DNA of 64,000 nucleotides, taken from the NCBI GenBank assembly GCA_028874335.1, contig JAPPJY010000095.1:21464-85463 (forward strand), given 5' to 3'. The translations under genes were made by a program, and so were the position numbers. Source of the stretch: Gemmatimonadota bacterium (GTDB lineage: Bacteria > Latescibacterota > UBA2968 > GCA-2709665). How positions within the stretch are numbered: position 1 is the stretch's first letter; the number at the start of each line of letters is the position of its first letter. Shown in pieces: positions 31,638 to 40,495 of the stretch. A model generated the notes under the pieces. It saw only the letters and a list, made by a program, of their open reading frames with translations. It ran no database searches and had not been told where the DNA came from.

Positions 31638-32591
31638 TCAGAACGCGCCGCTCAGCGTGAACCGCAGCGGGGCATCCAGATACGTGCCGAAGTCGCTGTA
31701 CGCGACGTCGGCCTGCACGATCCGTCCGTTCGGCATCGAGAATTTCAATCCCGCTCCGAGCGTCCACGATTCTTCGTCGAAGTTCGCCTTATAGCCCGCC
31801 CGGAGGGCGAAGTTGTTCTGAAGCCAGAGTTCGCCGCCGAACCGGTACTGCGGGTCGGCGAAATCCGTGGCGTAGGAGTTTTCGAAGGTTACCGTGATAT
31901 ATGTGGGGTCGCCGGTGGCGCCGACAATCTCCATTGCCGCGGCCGTGCTGAAGGCAACCGGCATCTTTCTGACGTCCTCGATCACCTTGACGTCCTTGCC
32001 CATGTTCTCGAACGTCATGCCGAGACGCAGGCTCCTGAAACCGGTGTAGAAAAACGTGGATACGCCCACGTCCCACGCGTTCAGGCGGTCGGTATCGAGG
32101 GTCTGTTGGGTCCAGCGGAACATCGAGCCGACGGAGAGTTTGTCCGTCAGTTTCCTGGCGTAGACCACCCCCAGTGAGAGATCGCCCATATCGGGGTACC
32201 GTCCGGTCCCGGTGGGCTGGAAAATGGTCGTCTCTTCGAACTCGTGGGGGCTGAAGGTAACGACGTTAACACCCAGAACGCCGTACGCCGTGTTGTAGGC
32301 CATCCCACCCGTAAGGATGTGGTCGTTCATCAGCCACCGGGTGTACCCGAGCGTAAACGCGGCGCGTTCGATATGGGTGAGTCCCGCGGGATTCGAAAAT
32401 ATGGCATCGATATTGTCCGATACGGCCACGAACGCACCGCCCATACCGGCCATTCGTGCTCCATGATCGATCTTCAGAACAGGGAGGACCATCCGCGCCA
32501 ACCGCCGCTGGTCCTGGGCGTCCGCCCCCCGGGGGTAGAGCAGGGCGCAGATCACCGCCGCTGTCAGTCCGATCCACAACGTCCGTTTCAT
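31638..32591 (-). CDS. PorV/PorQ family outer-membrane protein
   Basis: A 317-residue FadL-like barrel of the PorV/PorQ group. It has a signal peptide (MKRTLWIGLTAAVICALLYP, cleavage near ADA-QDQ). The diagnostic block follows: LKIDHGARMAGMGGAFVAVS then DNIDAIFSNPAGLTHIERA, and the barrel ends in YLDAPLRFTLSGAF. PorV docks cargo of the type IX secretion system in Bacteroidota; in other FCB phyla the family is widespread even without known T9SS, so the secretion role is inference. AAGGAGA precedes ATG 32591. It lies next to a secreted protein with an FlgD-like C-terminus, the kind of tail that can act as an export signal. Confidence 0.88.
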   Translation of the reverse strand: MKRTLWIGLTAAVICALLYPRGADAQDQRRLARMVLPVLKIDHGARMAGMGGAFVAVSDNIDAIFSNPAGLTHIERAAFTLGYTRWLMNDHILTGGMAYNTAYGVLGVNVVTFSPHEFEETTIFQPTGTGRYPDMGDLSLGVVYARKLTDKLSVGSMFRWTQQTLDTDRLNAWDVGVSTFFYTGFRSLRLGMTFENMGKDVKVIEDVRKMPVAFSTAAAMEIVGATGDPTYITVTFENSYATDFADPQYRFGGELWLQNNFALRAGYKANFDEESWTLGAGLKFSMPNGRIVQADVAYSDFGTYLDAPLRFTLSGAF

Positions 32592-32624
32592 CGCGTCATC
32601 TCCTTAAGTTTCAGTATGGACCTG

Positions 32625-32816
32625 AGAAGCTGTCTTAAAATTCCCACGCGGTCTTCGCTCGGCTGCAAAAGCGCCGGTCTGCGTTGGTCAAATCCACCCA
32701 AGAGTGGCGAGGGGCGCGCAGCCACGATACATTGGATATGGGCGGGTTTTCCGGCCTTGACCGCCGCTTTTTCGCTCGCGCTCGGGAACTCACCGGTAAT
32801 TTTAAAACAACTTCCT
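32625..32816. repeat. MITE-like element, family 3, copy A
   Basis: About 192 bases. It begins AGAAGCTGTCTTAAAATT and ends AATTTTAAAACAACTTCCT, an imperfect terminal inverted repeat of about 18 bases. Interior blocks CGGTCTTCGCTCGGCTGCAA and GTCTGCGTTGGTCAA recur in copy B (39248-39411), in the same orientation. No reading frame inside. Confidence 0.75.
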
Positions 32817-32842
32817 AGCCGAGCAGAAATAGAGATCTGCCC

Positions 32843-35110
32843 CTACTTGATGATCATCAACGTTCCGCGCTGTGTCTGGCCCGCACTCCCCGGCATCTGG
32901 GATTCGACAATCCAGTAGTAGACGCCGGCGGGCACGTCACCGCCGCGCGAGTGGGGGATCTGGTTCCATCCGGCTTCGCCCCGGGCGGGGTCTTCGTGTT
33001 CAATCAAGGCGGCAAGCTCGCCCGCCACGGTGTAGATCCGGATCGTACACTTTTGCGGGATATTCGTAAACCGTATCAACCCCGCTGACGGATAGTTGTG
33101 GGCCCCGTCCACCTTGTGCGGATTGGGGACGACGATCACGTCCCGCGCCAGCTGGTCCGCCGAAGCGTTGGCCGGAACGAAGGGAACGCTGGTCATAATG
33201 CCGCCCGCCCACTGCTCGGGCGCGCTGTTGCCGCCCTCCATGGACGGAATCGCCATCCCGGTACCGTTCCAGTCGTCGTGGCCCGAGTCGTAGGCGGCCA
33301 CGCGGTAGGTGTACTCGAAACCCGCAACGGACCTCCGGTCTTCAACCTGGTACGTGCCTCCGCTATAGTACTCCGGGTCCTTCAGCGGAATATCGGCCAT
33401 CAGCTTCCAGTCGTCGATCTTGTAGTCTGATCGGTAGACCCGGTAGCCCACGATGTCCTGCGCCTCGGCGCCGGTGTAGTCCGGGTCGGTCGCGTCGTCG
33501 CCTGCGTCGGTCCACTTGACAAGGTTGAAACCGTCGACCGACGCGGTGGTTTCCGCCTTGACGTCAGGCGGGGGATCGGGCAGATCGTAGTTCCACCTGA
33601 AGGCGTCGGCCGCAGCCTTGTGGTGTTTGAGCAAATTGTTCATGGGCTTGTCCGAGAGCATATCTTCCTGCCTGCTCTGCTTGGCCCAACCCCAGATGTT
33701 CTCCTCCACCGGCGCGGCTGCCACCAGGGCAAAGACGATTCTCACCTTGTCTCCGGGGGCCATGTCGTACGGCCCGTAGGCGAAGGAAGCGACGAGCCCG
33801 TCTATCGTGGTGGGATTGTCCTTGATGAATGGCGCGGGGCTCGTCAGTTCGTTGTAGATCTGCTCGGAGCTCATGTTCTCCGAACCGGGTTCCGAAAAAT
33901 CCGTTCGGTCCCTGTAGTCCCACCATTTGACCGTGTGGGGCTGGTCGGCCACCCGTGGCGAGATAAAGCTTGCATCTCCTCCGGTGTCGAAGGTAAAGGT
34001 CGAGGCATCGTTGACCGACCCGGGCGTGTAGGCCAGCGGGGCGGCGCCGATGTACTGGAAGGCCCCCATCTCGCCTTCGATTTTCGTCTGCTGGAGACAG
34101 CATTGGTGCCAACTCTGGTTCGCGCGTTCCTCACTATACGGTTTGCCGATGTCGTTTCCCGGAAGGTCGGGATTCTCACCGTCAAAGGCGTACCACATCT
34201 TGAGACCCAACGCATCTCCCGGCCCGTCGAAATTGGCCGCTTCCGTATACTTGTACCAATCGTCCAGCGCGACCGGAATGGTGCGCCGGAAGAACGAATC
34301 CCCCGCATAGTGGGCCTGACCGCACTGGGAGGCGTAAAAGCGGGTGGAGAAAATCAGGAACGTATCGTTCAGCTGCAGCCCGCCGCCGAGGTCGGCCACC
34401 CCGTCGCCGTCGGAATCTCCGGTGTTCTCGAACGTATATTCCATTATCTGGAAGTCGTCGAAGTCCGGATAGCTCCATGCGTAAGCCTTCTTGGTTACGG
34501 TGATGCCCTTCTTCGTGGTCCATTTGCTGACGATAATGCTCTCCGGAAAATTGTCCTTGTCGGCCTCCATATATTCGCTGTACCGGTAGTTGTGGATCTC
34601 CACCGGCGAAGCGGGACCCGGCGCGGGCTGGCCCGGCCACCAGTTGGCCATATCGGGACCCAGGGGCGATACCTTCCGGTAGCCGATATTGCTCTCCGGC
34701 CCCTGCGAAGGATCGTAGGCCATGGGGACCACGTCCTCCGATTCAAGCGTGGCCTTCGATTCGGAAACGTGGTAATCGCCACCGACCCGTGTCGCGATGA
34801 ACTGGTTCCAGCCGGGCATGGTGCCGCACAGTTCGTTGTAGTAGACCACCCACTCGGACCGGACGCCCCAGGTCCGGGTGCCCCAGTAGTCGATGAATTC
34901 CTGCGGGTACTGCACCCAGAACCTTCCCGGATAAGACATGCCAACGGGCCGGTACCAGCTCATGGGCGTGGCGGCGCGCACACCCTGGGTGCCCGAGTTC
35001 CAGTAGATGTCCCATGCCTTCGCACGGGACTGCACCCGGAGTTCCGCGTGTACCGCGGTGCTGAACACCAGAGCCAGGAGCGCAATCCCGCTTACGATAT
35101 TCCTTTTCAT
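32843..35110 (-). CDS. Large secreted protein with Fn3-like region and C-terminal FlgD-like domain
   Basis: About 755 residues with a signal peptide (MKRNIVSGIALLALVFSTAV, cleavage near VHA-ELR). The middle is an unrecognised extracellular region rich in Trp, Tyr and Asp (YPQEFIDYWGTRTWGVRSEW). Near residue 540 a fibronectin-III-like module starts (VDGFNLVKWTDAGDDATDPD). The last 100 residues form an FlgD-like Ig domain: VIVVPNPHKVDGAHNYPSAG, IRFTNIPQKCTIRIYTVAG and GVYYWIVES. Such tails are common on exported FCB proteins and resemble type IX sorting domains. AGGAGG precedes ATG 35110. It sits directly downstream of the TonB receptor, so it could be its surface partner. Confidence 0.82.
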   Translation of the reverse strand: MKRNIVSGIALLALVFSTAVHAELRVQSRAKAWDIYWNSGTQGVRAATPMSWYRPVGMSYPGRFWVQYPQEFIDYWGTRTWGVRSEWVVYYNELCGTMPGWNQFIATRVGGDYHVSESKATLESEDVVPMAYDPSQGPESNIGYRKVSPLGPDMANWWPGQPAPGPASPVEIHNYRYSEYMEADKDNFPESIIVSKWTTKKGITVTKKAYAWSYPDFDDFQIMEYTFENTGDSDGDGVADLGGGLQLNDTFLIFSTRFYASQCGQAHYAGDSFFRRTIPVALDDWYKYTEAANFDGPGDALGLKMWYAFDGENPDLPGNDIGKPYSEERANQSWHQCCLQQTKIEGEMGAFQYIGAAPLAYTPGSVNDASTFTFDTGGDASFISPRVADQPHTVKWWDYRDRTDFSEPGSENMSSEQIYNELTSPAPFIKDNPTTIDGLVASFAYGPYDMAPGDKVRIVFALVAAAPVEENIWGWAKQSRQEDMLSDKPMNNLLKHHKAAADAFRWNYDLPDPPPDVKAETTASVDGFNLVKWTDAGDDATDPDYTGAEAQDIVGYRVYRSDYKIDDWKLMADIPLKDPEYYSGGTYQVEDRRSVAGFEYTYRVAAYDSGHDDWNGTGMAIPSMEGGNSAPEQWAGGIMTSVPFVPANASADQLARDVIVVPNPHKVDGAHNYPSAGLIRFTNIPQKCTIRIYTVAGELAALIEHEDPARGEAGWNQIPHSRGGDVPAGVYYWIVESQMPGSAGQTQRGTLMIIK

Positions 35111-35176
35111 TTCCTTGACCTCCTCAAAGATGACCAATGAGTTCCGTCCATCCGTCTCCGGAAGGGCTCACTCACT

Positions 35177-38100
35177 TCAGAAGCTCAACCTGATTCCCAT
35201 GTGGGTAATCCGGGGATTGCCTATGTAGCGCGAACGGTCGGAAACGTCCCCGTAATTGAGGTACGTCGCGTCGTTGGGCCTGGGCTGCTGGAGCCCCCAC
35301 CACATGTAGTCCGTACCGGTGACGCCGCTGGCGTCCTGCTGGTTGAACAGGTTGAACACTTCCACGAACACGTCGGCGTTCACGTTCCCGAAGCGGAAGT
35401 GCTTCTGCAGGTTCAGGTCGGCCTCCGTATGCAAGGGCCGTCTCGCCGGCGTGTTGGCTCCGGTCAGCTTGATGTAATTGAACTTGCTGCCCGTGTAGAT
35501 CCGGTAGATCAGGTTGGCATTGATGCCGCCGAACAGCGTGGCGCCCGCGTACTGCTTGCCCGGACCGTAGTCGAGCGGGGAGGAGAAGAACATCTGAAGG
35601 CTGCCCTGGCTGCGGCGACCGCGCGTGAAGATATTGCCGGTGCTGAACCAGAACTTCTGAAACCAGATGCCCTGAAGCCATTCTCTCGCTTCGTCCGTCA
35701 GGCCCTCGACTTCCCACGCCGGCTGGAGAGGCGCCGAGCCACGGGCGTTGAAGGCATTCACATTCTCCCGGACCTTTTGCAGGTTCTCTTCCGCCTTGTC
35801 TCCAAGCGTCTTGATCTCCTCCGCCGTAAGCGGAACGGGTTCCCTGCGGCCGCCCGCGACGCGCCATTCCTTGTGATACCTTCCGCTGGCGATGAAACTA
35901 CGGTCGGGATAGATCAGGACGCTGGCAACCGTCTCGGCGTCGCCCAGCCAGTGGATGGCTTCCAGCCACTCCAGGTTCAATGCGGCGCGGAACGCGAAAA
36001 AGTTGCTGAAGCCTTTCCGCATGCTGAACTCGAAGCCCTTGACGTCTTCCGTGCGTTCGGAACCGTACGTGCCCCCGATGGCGCCCGTCCTGCCCGTGAC
36101 AGGATCGACGGCGTCGTGCCAGATGCCGGTACTCTGCAGATGTCCGCTCTTGTAGAACGCCGCCAGAGAGAAGACGTAGTCGCTTACGAAGTTCCAGTCC
36201 GTACCCACCTCGAAACTGGTCGTGGGGTGACCGTGGTCCCAGACCGGGCTGATGACGTTGGCGCCGTAGCTTTCGTCTTTCGCGTTGAAATGACTCCACG
36301 GGACGCCGGGAATCCCGTCCGGGCCGGAAGCCGTCTCCCAATGGCTGCCGAACTGCTGCCGGAAGGAGGGGATCATCATGTATCGGCCGTAATAGAAGTG
36401 CATGCTGGACCTGGCCGTGATGGGGTGTGAGATACCCAGCCTGGGGCTCCATCCCTGTATGGTCCGCATGGGCCCGGTGGGCGCCTGGATGAACGTATCC
36501 ATCGCGTTGTACCACCCCGACGTGAACGACGGCAGCAACTGCACGTCCTGACCCCACAGGCGGTCGTAGCGCAGGCCGACGTTGACGATCAGCCCCTCGA
36601 ACTCCATTTTGTCCTGGACGTACGCGCCGAACTGGCTGGGCGTCACGGCTTCGCCGGGTTCGGGCTGCCCGATGTAGCGGATATCCCGCTTCGCGTCGCC
36701 GGGCGTCATGCCGGTCCACGTCCACCAGTTCTCGAACGTCATGAACTCGAAGCCGGTCTTGGCGAAGTGTCCGCGGGTCATCTGGCTTGACACGTCGGCC
36801 TTCAGACTGAATCGGTTCTGCTCGCCGACCTTGAATGCCCAGACGTCCTCCCGGCCGATGTAGAAATAACCTTCGCTGTCGGTCCTGACACCCGTGGTCT
36901 TATTCCCCACGCCGCTGGTGTCCGTCCGGCTTCCATAGCGCGATACGCTCACTTCGTAGAACGTTCTGGGGCTGATGGTGTGGGTGATCACGCCGTAGAT
37001 CATGTTGTCGGTCTGCTTTTCCTCCCCCGCGATCGATCCATCGGGGATGAAGAGGTCGCGTCCCGTTCCCCGGATGACGTTCGGGAAGCTGTATCTGGAC
37101 AGCCTTCCGTTGTTGAAATTCTCCGCGAAGTCGTACATCCAGCCGATTCGCAGCTTCATGTTCGACCCCGCCGGTACCGTCAGCTTTGCCGTGGTCCTCA
37201 GGTTTGCCGGCCGGGTTCGCCACGGCCCGGGAAGCACGGCGGCGTCACGCAGGTGCCGGGCGCTGGCGAAGAAAGACGAGTTCCCGAACAGGGGACCGCT
37301 AAGAAACCCATCCAGGTAGTGGCCCCGCCAGTCCGTGTAGTTCGTTCGCGGGTGGACGAGATTCCCCGTCTCGGGGTCCACCTCGGACGTCCACGCCGGA
37401 TCGTTCCACTTCGCGTTTCCACGCAGTTCCGGCGCCTCGTAGACATTCTCGCCCCAGTGCTTCTTGCCGGCAGGGGTGAGACGATATTCCGCCTCGCCGT
37501 GATATTGCGCGCCGCCGTCGCGCGTGACGATCTGGATGACGCCTGCCTGCGCGTTTCCGTACTCGGCGTTCATACCGCCCGTGATGACCGAGACCTCCTG
37601 CACCGCCTTGAGGTTGACGCCGTACCACTGTCTCTCGCCGCCGTCGCCCCATCCGCCGCCGATGCCTCGCCCGTCTCTGCCGGAAACAGGAACGCCGTCG
37701 ACGTAGACGACGTTGTGGCTGGCCACCCAGCCCCGGATCGCGCCGCTGCCGTCAACGGCATAGCCCGGCTCCAGTTCCAGGACCTCGGTGACGTTTCTCA
37801 GAATGGGCGTTCGTTCGATCTCCTCGGCGGTCACGACGTAACGGCTGTCCGTCTTGTCGGGATCGACAGGCGGTCTCTCGGCGACCACCACCATCTCTTC
37901 CAGTTCCAATTCGGTTTCACGAAGCTGAAAGTCAATCGTCGTGGTGAAGTCCACCCGTACGCCTACCTGCTCTTTGACTACCGAGTGATACCCCACCATC
38001 GAGGCCGTCAATTTGTACTGGCCGGGCGTTACGGAGACGATCACGTAGAATCCGTCCGCATCGGTCGTTCCGCCCAGCCGGGCTTCCTCAATCGCCACAC

Positions 38101-38242
38101 TCGCGCCCGGCAGGGGTTCCCCCTGCTCGTCCGTCACGCGGCCGACGATCTTGCCGGTTGTCGCGGCCATTACCGCATTGGCGGCAAAGAACACGGTACA
38201 CAAAACGACCACAGCGCCCGTCAAAAACCTGAGCCTGCTCAT
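35177..38242 (-). CDS. TonB-dependent receptor with carboxypeptidase-regulatory-like domain
   Basis: A 1021-residue SusC-like outer-membrane receptor. Signal peptide (MSRLRFLTGAVVVLCTVFFA), then a CarboxypepD_reg domain (KIVGRVTDEQGEPLPGASVA at about residue 30), then the plug (RNVTEVLELEPGYAVDG, GMNAEYGNAQAGVIQIVTRD), then a 22-strand-type barrel ending in ITHMGIRLSF with the terminal Phe. It would import a large substrate, such as an oligosaccharide or peptide, using proton-motive force through TonB. GGAGG lies five bases before ATG 38242; the longer frame to 38299 is rejected. It lies 66 bases upstream of the FlgD-tailed protein gene in the same operon. Confidence 0.92.
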   Translation of the reverse strand: MSRLRFLTGAVVVLCTVFFAANAVMAATTGKIVGRVTDEQGEPLPGASVAIEEARLGGTTDADGFYVIVSVTPGQYKLTASMVGYHSVVKEQVGVRVDFTTTIDFQLRETELELEEMVVVAERPPVDPDKTDSRYVVTAEEIERTPILRNVTEVLELEPGYAVDGSGAIRGWVASHNVVYVDGVPVSGRDGRGIGGGWGDGGERQWYGVNLKAVQEVSVITGGMNAEYGNAQAGVIQIVTRDGGAQYHGEAEYRLTPAGKKHWGENVYEAPELRGNAKWNDPAWTSEVDPETGNLVHPRTNYTDWRGHYLDGFLSGPLFGNSSFFASARHLRDAAVLPGPWRTRPANLRTTAKLTVPAGSNMKLRIGWMYDFAENFNNGRLSRYSFPNVIRGTGRDLFIPDGSIAGEEKQTDNMIYGVITHTISPRTFYEVSVSRYGSRTDTSGVGNKTTGVRTDSEGYFYIGREDVWAFKVGEQNRFSLKADVSSQMTRGHFAKTGFEFMTFENWWTWTGMTPGDAKRDIRYIGQPEPGEAVTPSQFGAYVQDKMEFEGLIVNVGLRYDRLWGQDVQLLPSFTSGWYNAMDTFIQAPTGPMRTIQGWSPRLGISHPITARSSMHFYYGRYMMIPSFRQQFGSHWETASGPDGIPGVPWSHFNAKDESYGANVISPVWDHGHPTTSFEVGTDWNFVSDYVFSLAAFYKSGHLQSTGIWHDAVDPVTGRTGAIGGTYGSERTEDVKGFEFSMRKGFSNFFAFRAALNLEWLEAIHWLGDAETVASVLIYPDRSFIASGRYHKEWRVAGGRREPVPLTAEEIKTLGDKAEENLQKVRENVNAFNARGSAPLQPAWEVEGLTDEAREWLQGIWFQKFWFSTGNIFTRGRRSQGSLQMFFSSPLDYGPGKQYAGATLFGGINANLIYRIYTGSKFNYIKLTGANTPARRPLHTEADLNLQKHFRFGNVNADVFVEVFNLFNQQDASGVTGTDYMWWGLQQPRPNDATYLNYGDVSDRSRYIGNPRITHMGIRLSF

Positions 38243-38331
38243 GGTTCCTCCTTTTCGCGGCGTCTGTTTCACTTGCAAGACATTCCAACTGAGATCCAAC
38301 GGGCTACCTCTTTAATGTCACCCCTGCGTTG

Positions 38332-39048
38332 TTATTTCTTGAAGTAGAACCGGATGCCCCCGCGCGCATTCAGGAACTGCATCGGAAACGTCTGGCCTTC
38401 GAGACCCCACGCCTCCATCGGTCTTAACTCGCCCAGCAGGAGATTGTACCGCGCGCGCACATCCAGCGAAATGTTATCGAACACGAACGCCTCCACACCC
38501 AGGCCCACGTTGGCGCCCAGCGCCGTGCGCGAATCGCTGAACGGCTCAATCACCAGTTCCTTGTCTAAAGGCGCCTCGCGCTGCCCCGGAAAGATCAGGC
38601 CGCTTACGTCCGTCTTGTAGTCGTAGAAGCCCGCGCCCACGGTCACGTAGGTGGAATACTTCTCCTTGGCAAGGATGCCTCCGCCTCCTCGTCTGACCAC
38701 TGCGTTCACCAGAAAGCTGCTGATACGCATCTCGCTCGCAGCATCAGGTGACTTATAGTCTCTGCCGTCTATGGGCCAGGTAAACGGGGTGTCTTCCAGT
38801 GCTCCGTTCTCGAATATGGACCGGTGAAACTCCATCTCCACGCTGGTCCTCGGACTCATCACGTAGGTGAACACCACGCCTGCCTGCCCCCGGCCGGTTT
38901 CATACCAATCCTTCAGCTTGAAGATCGACCGGTTGTAGTCCAGGAACGTCCCGAGCCCCCAACTTCCGGCCACACCGCCCGCGTAGACCGTTCCCGCCGA
39001 AAGCAGCAGCAGCGCCGCCGCCATACATACCAACACACCGTTACGCAT
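38332..39048 (-). CDS. Outer-membrane beta-barrel protein
   Basis: A 238-residue protein with signal peptide (MRNGVLVCMAAALLLLSAGT, cleavage near VYA-GGV) and a short eight-strand-type barrel: VVFTYVMSPRTSVEMEFHRS, YSTYVTVGAGFYDYKTDVSG, LGANVGLGVEAFVFDNISLD and the C-terminal ARGGIRFYFKK. It resembles OmpW/OprF-like small barrels. GGAGGAGG precedes ATG 39048; the much longer upstream frame has no signal peptide. It is first in the envelope operon ahead of the TonB receptor. Confidence 0.8.
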   Translation of the reverse strand: MRNGVLVCMAAALLLLSAGTVYAGGVAGSWGLGTFLDYNRSIFKLKDWYETGRGQAGVVFTYVMSPRTSVEMEFHRSIFENGALEDTPFTWPIDGRDYKSPDAASEMRISSFLVNAVVRRGGGGILAKEKYSTYVTVGAGFYDYKTDVSGLIFPGQREAPLDKELVIEPFSDSRTALGANVGLGVEAFVFDNISLDVRARYNLLLGELRPMEAWGLEGQTFPMQFLNARGGIRFYFKK

Positions 39049-39469
39049 ATTCAACCTCCTCCAAAATTCAGATGTCACGAGCGACATCCGGAGACTCCGG
39101 TGCCATTCTGCAAAACGCACCATCAATCCTGTCGGATCATCACCTCCTTGCAGTGTTGTTGTCCGGCGCCTATGCGTAGTTGTTCGATGAAAGGGTAAAT
39201 CGGGAAACATCGATCAGATCCGTATTCATTCTTATCCAGACTGCCTTAGAAGCTGTCCTAAAACCCCCAGCGGTCTTCGCCCGGCTGCAAAAGCGTCGGT
39301 CTGCGTTGGTCAAAACCACCCGTATACCCAAATATGGGCGCCTTTGACCGCCTTGACCGACACATTTTCGCGCGCGCTCGGGACTCGCCAGGAATTTTAA
39401 AACAACTTCCTACAGGCAATAATACAGTCAGGGAAGGCGGATGCGTTTTTCCCTGGTCACGTATCTCAC
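39049..39469. other. 420-base spacer holding the second family-3 element
   Basis: Upstream region of the envelope operon and downstream region of the GntR gene, both on the minus strand. Besides the element at 39248-39411 I see only a stretch of moderately AT-rich DNA, where the operon promoter should lie (39050-39247). Confidence 0.5.
39248..39411. repeat. MITE-like element, family 3, copy B
   Basis: About 164 bases, shorter inside than copy A but with the same ends (AGAAGCTGTCCTAAAA and GGAATTTTAAAACAACTTCC) and the same interior CGGCTGCAAAAGCGTCGGTC and GCGTTGGTCAA blocks. Same orientation as copy A. The two copies bracket the three-gene envelope block 32843-39048. Confidence 0.75.
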
Positions 39470-40276
39470 TCAACGCGTAACGTATCCGTGGGAACGCGAC
39501 GGCGTCCCGTTACAGAAATGGCTGGTTCCGTCGTTATTATCCACAAGACCGCGCGTCAGTGCGCGGACGCTGGCCATTTGTTTGTACATGATTGTGGTTG
39601 CCTTTGCGCCGTCCCGTTCGCATAAAGCGTCGACCAGGTTCCGATGCTCGGAGATCGCGATCCTCCCGAAATCTCGATTCCGGAGGCGCTCGCCGAATAT
39701 GGGGATATCTATGTCGTAAGCCTTGAGCCGCAACGCCTCGGTAACGACATCCGCAAATCGCTGCAGCGTCGAGTTGTGCGTTGCCCGCAACAAAGCGCGA
39801 TGAAAGCGTATTTCGTACGCCATCATGCCCTGGTCGAAGTCTCGCTCTTTGAAGTCGGCAATCGCTTTCAATTCCACCAGATCTTCATCCGTTGCGTTTT
39901 CAGCCGCAAAAGCAACGGCCGCCGTCTCGATTGAAACTCGCAACGCATAAATGTCGGCGCGGTTTGGAACAGATGGGAAAAAAGTCAGATGGCCGTTTGC
40001 TGGACTCTCGCCAACGGTAGATCTGACAAATGTGCCGCGCCCCTGCTGCCTGACAACGATGCCTTCAGCCACAAGTGCCGAAAGCGCCTCGCGGATCACC
40101 CGGCAGCTGACGCCTAGATTTGCGGCCAGTGTACGTTCGGGCGGCAGCTTATCGCCCTTCTTCAGCTTTTCAACAAATATGAATCGTTTGAGAATGGTGA
40201 CGACCTGGTCTGCCAGCCGTTCTCTGGAGACCGGTTTCAGTTGGTGCGTGTTCACGTCCTGGCGAACTTCTATCAT
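39470..40276 (-). CDS. FadR-subfamily GntR transcriptional regulator
   Basis: A 268-residue regulator. The winged helix-turn-helix spans about residues 15-85 (KKGDKLPPERTLAANLGVSC, then REALSALVAEGIVVRQQGRG). The C-terminal all-helical FCD ligand domain has DIYALRVSIETAAVAFAAEN, the metal/ligand His in YEIRFHRALLRATHNS, and SEHRNLVDAL. FadR-type regulators respond to organic acids, often uronates or gluconate. It lies next to a sugar-isomerase, Gfo/Idh/MocA and amidohydrolase set, which it may control. Its own start codon lies inside a palindrome (40270-40284), so it is probably autoregulated. Confidence 0.9.
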   Translation of the reverse strand: MIEVRQDVNTHQLKPVSRERLADQVVTILKRFIFVEKLKKGDKLPPERTLAANLGVSCRVIREALSALVAEGIVVRQQGRGTFVRSTVGESPANGHLTFFPSVPNRADIYALRVSIETAAVAFAAENATDEDLVELKAIADFKERDFDQGMMAYEIRFHRALLRATHNSTLQRFADVVTEALRLKAYDIDIPIFGERLRNRDFGRIAISEHRNLVDALCERDGAKATTIMYKQMASVRALTRGLVDNNDGTSHFCNGTPSRSHGYVTR

Positions 40277-40313
40277 AATGATAGCAATTTATGAACGATA
40301 TTAGTTTTGTCAA
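40270..40313 (-). promoter_or_regulatory. gntR promoter with operator overlapping the start codon
   Basis: On the minus strand: TTGACA (40308-40313), 16 bases, TAAATT (40286-40291), then the inverted repeat CTATCAT-T-ATGATAG (40270-40284) that contains the ATG at 40276. The predicted transcript would start within a few bases of the ATG, again a nearly leaderless arrangement without a Shine-Dalgarno. Confidence 0.6.
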
Positions 40314-40403
40314 GTGGTTTTCAACCTAGTTGAAAAAAAATCCCGGAACGCGCCGACCCCGGACCCATTGATTCGGATGGCGACGGAGGCGCTGACAGCC
40401 TGG

Positions 40404-40427
40404 CTGCCTGCGGAAACCAGCAGGCAG
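40404..40427. terminator. Hairpin downstream of the sugar-isomerase-like gene
   Basis: CTGCCTGC, eight-base loop, GCAGGCAG, lying about 70 bases past the stop of the 40496-41293 gene. There is no U-tract, so it may be a Rho-dependent end, an mRNA-stabilising stem or a repeat. Confidence 0.4.
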
Positions 40428-40495
40428 GAATGTCTGCCCCACCTTCACACACAGCCTCCAAGCGTGAGATGAAGTCCGGATGCCGGTACAGGTGG

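Noticed and set aside
32625..39411. Composite transposon with transposase
   Set aside because: The bracketing repeats are short and non-coding, and no transposase lies between them; left as a MITE-like hypothesis.
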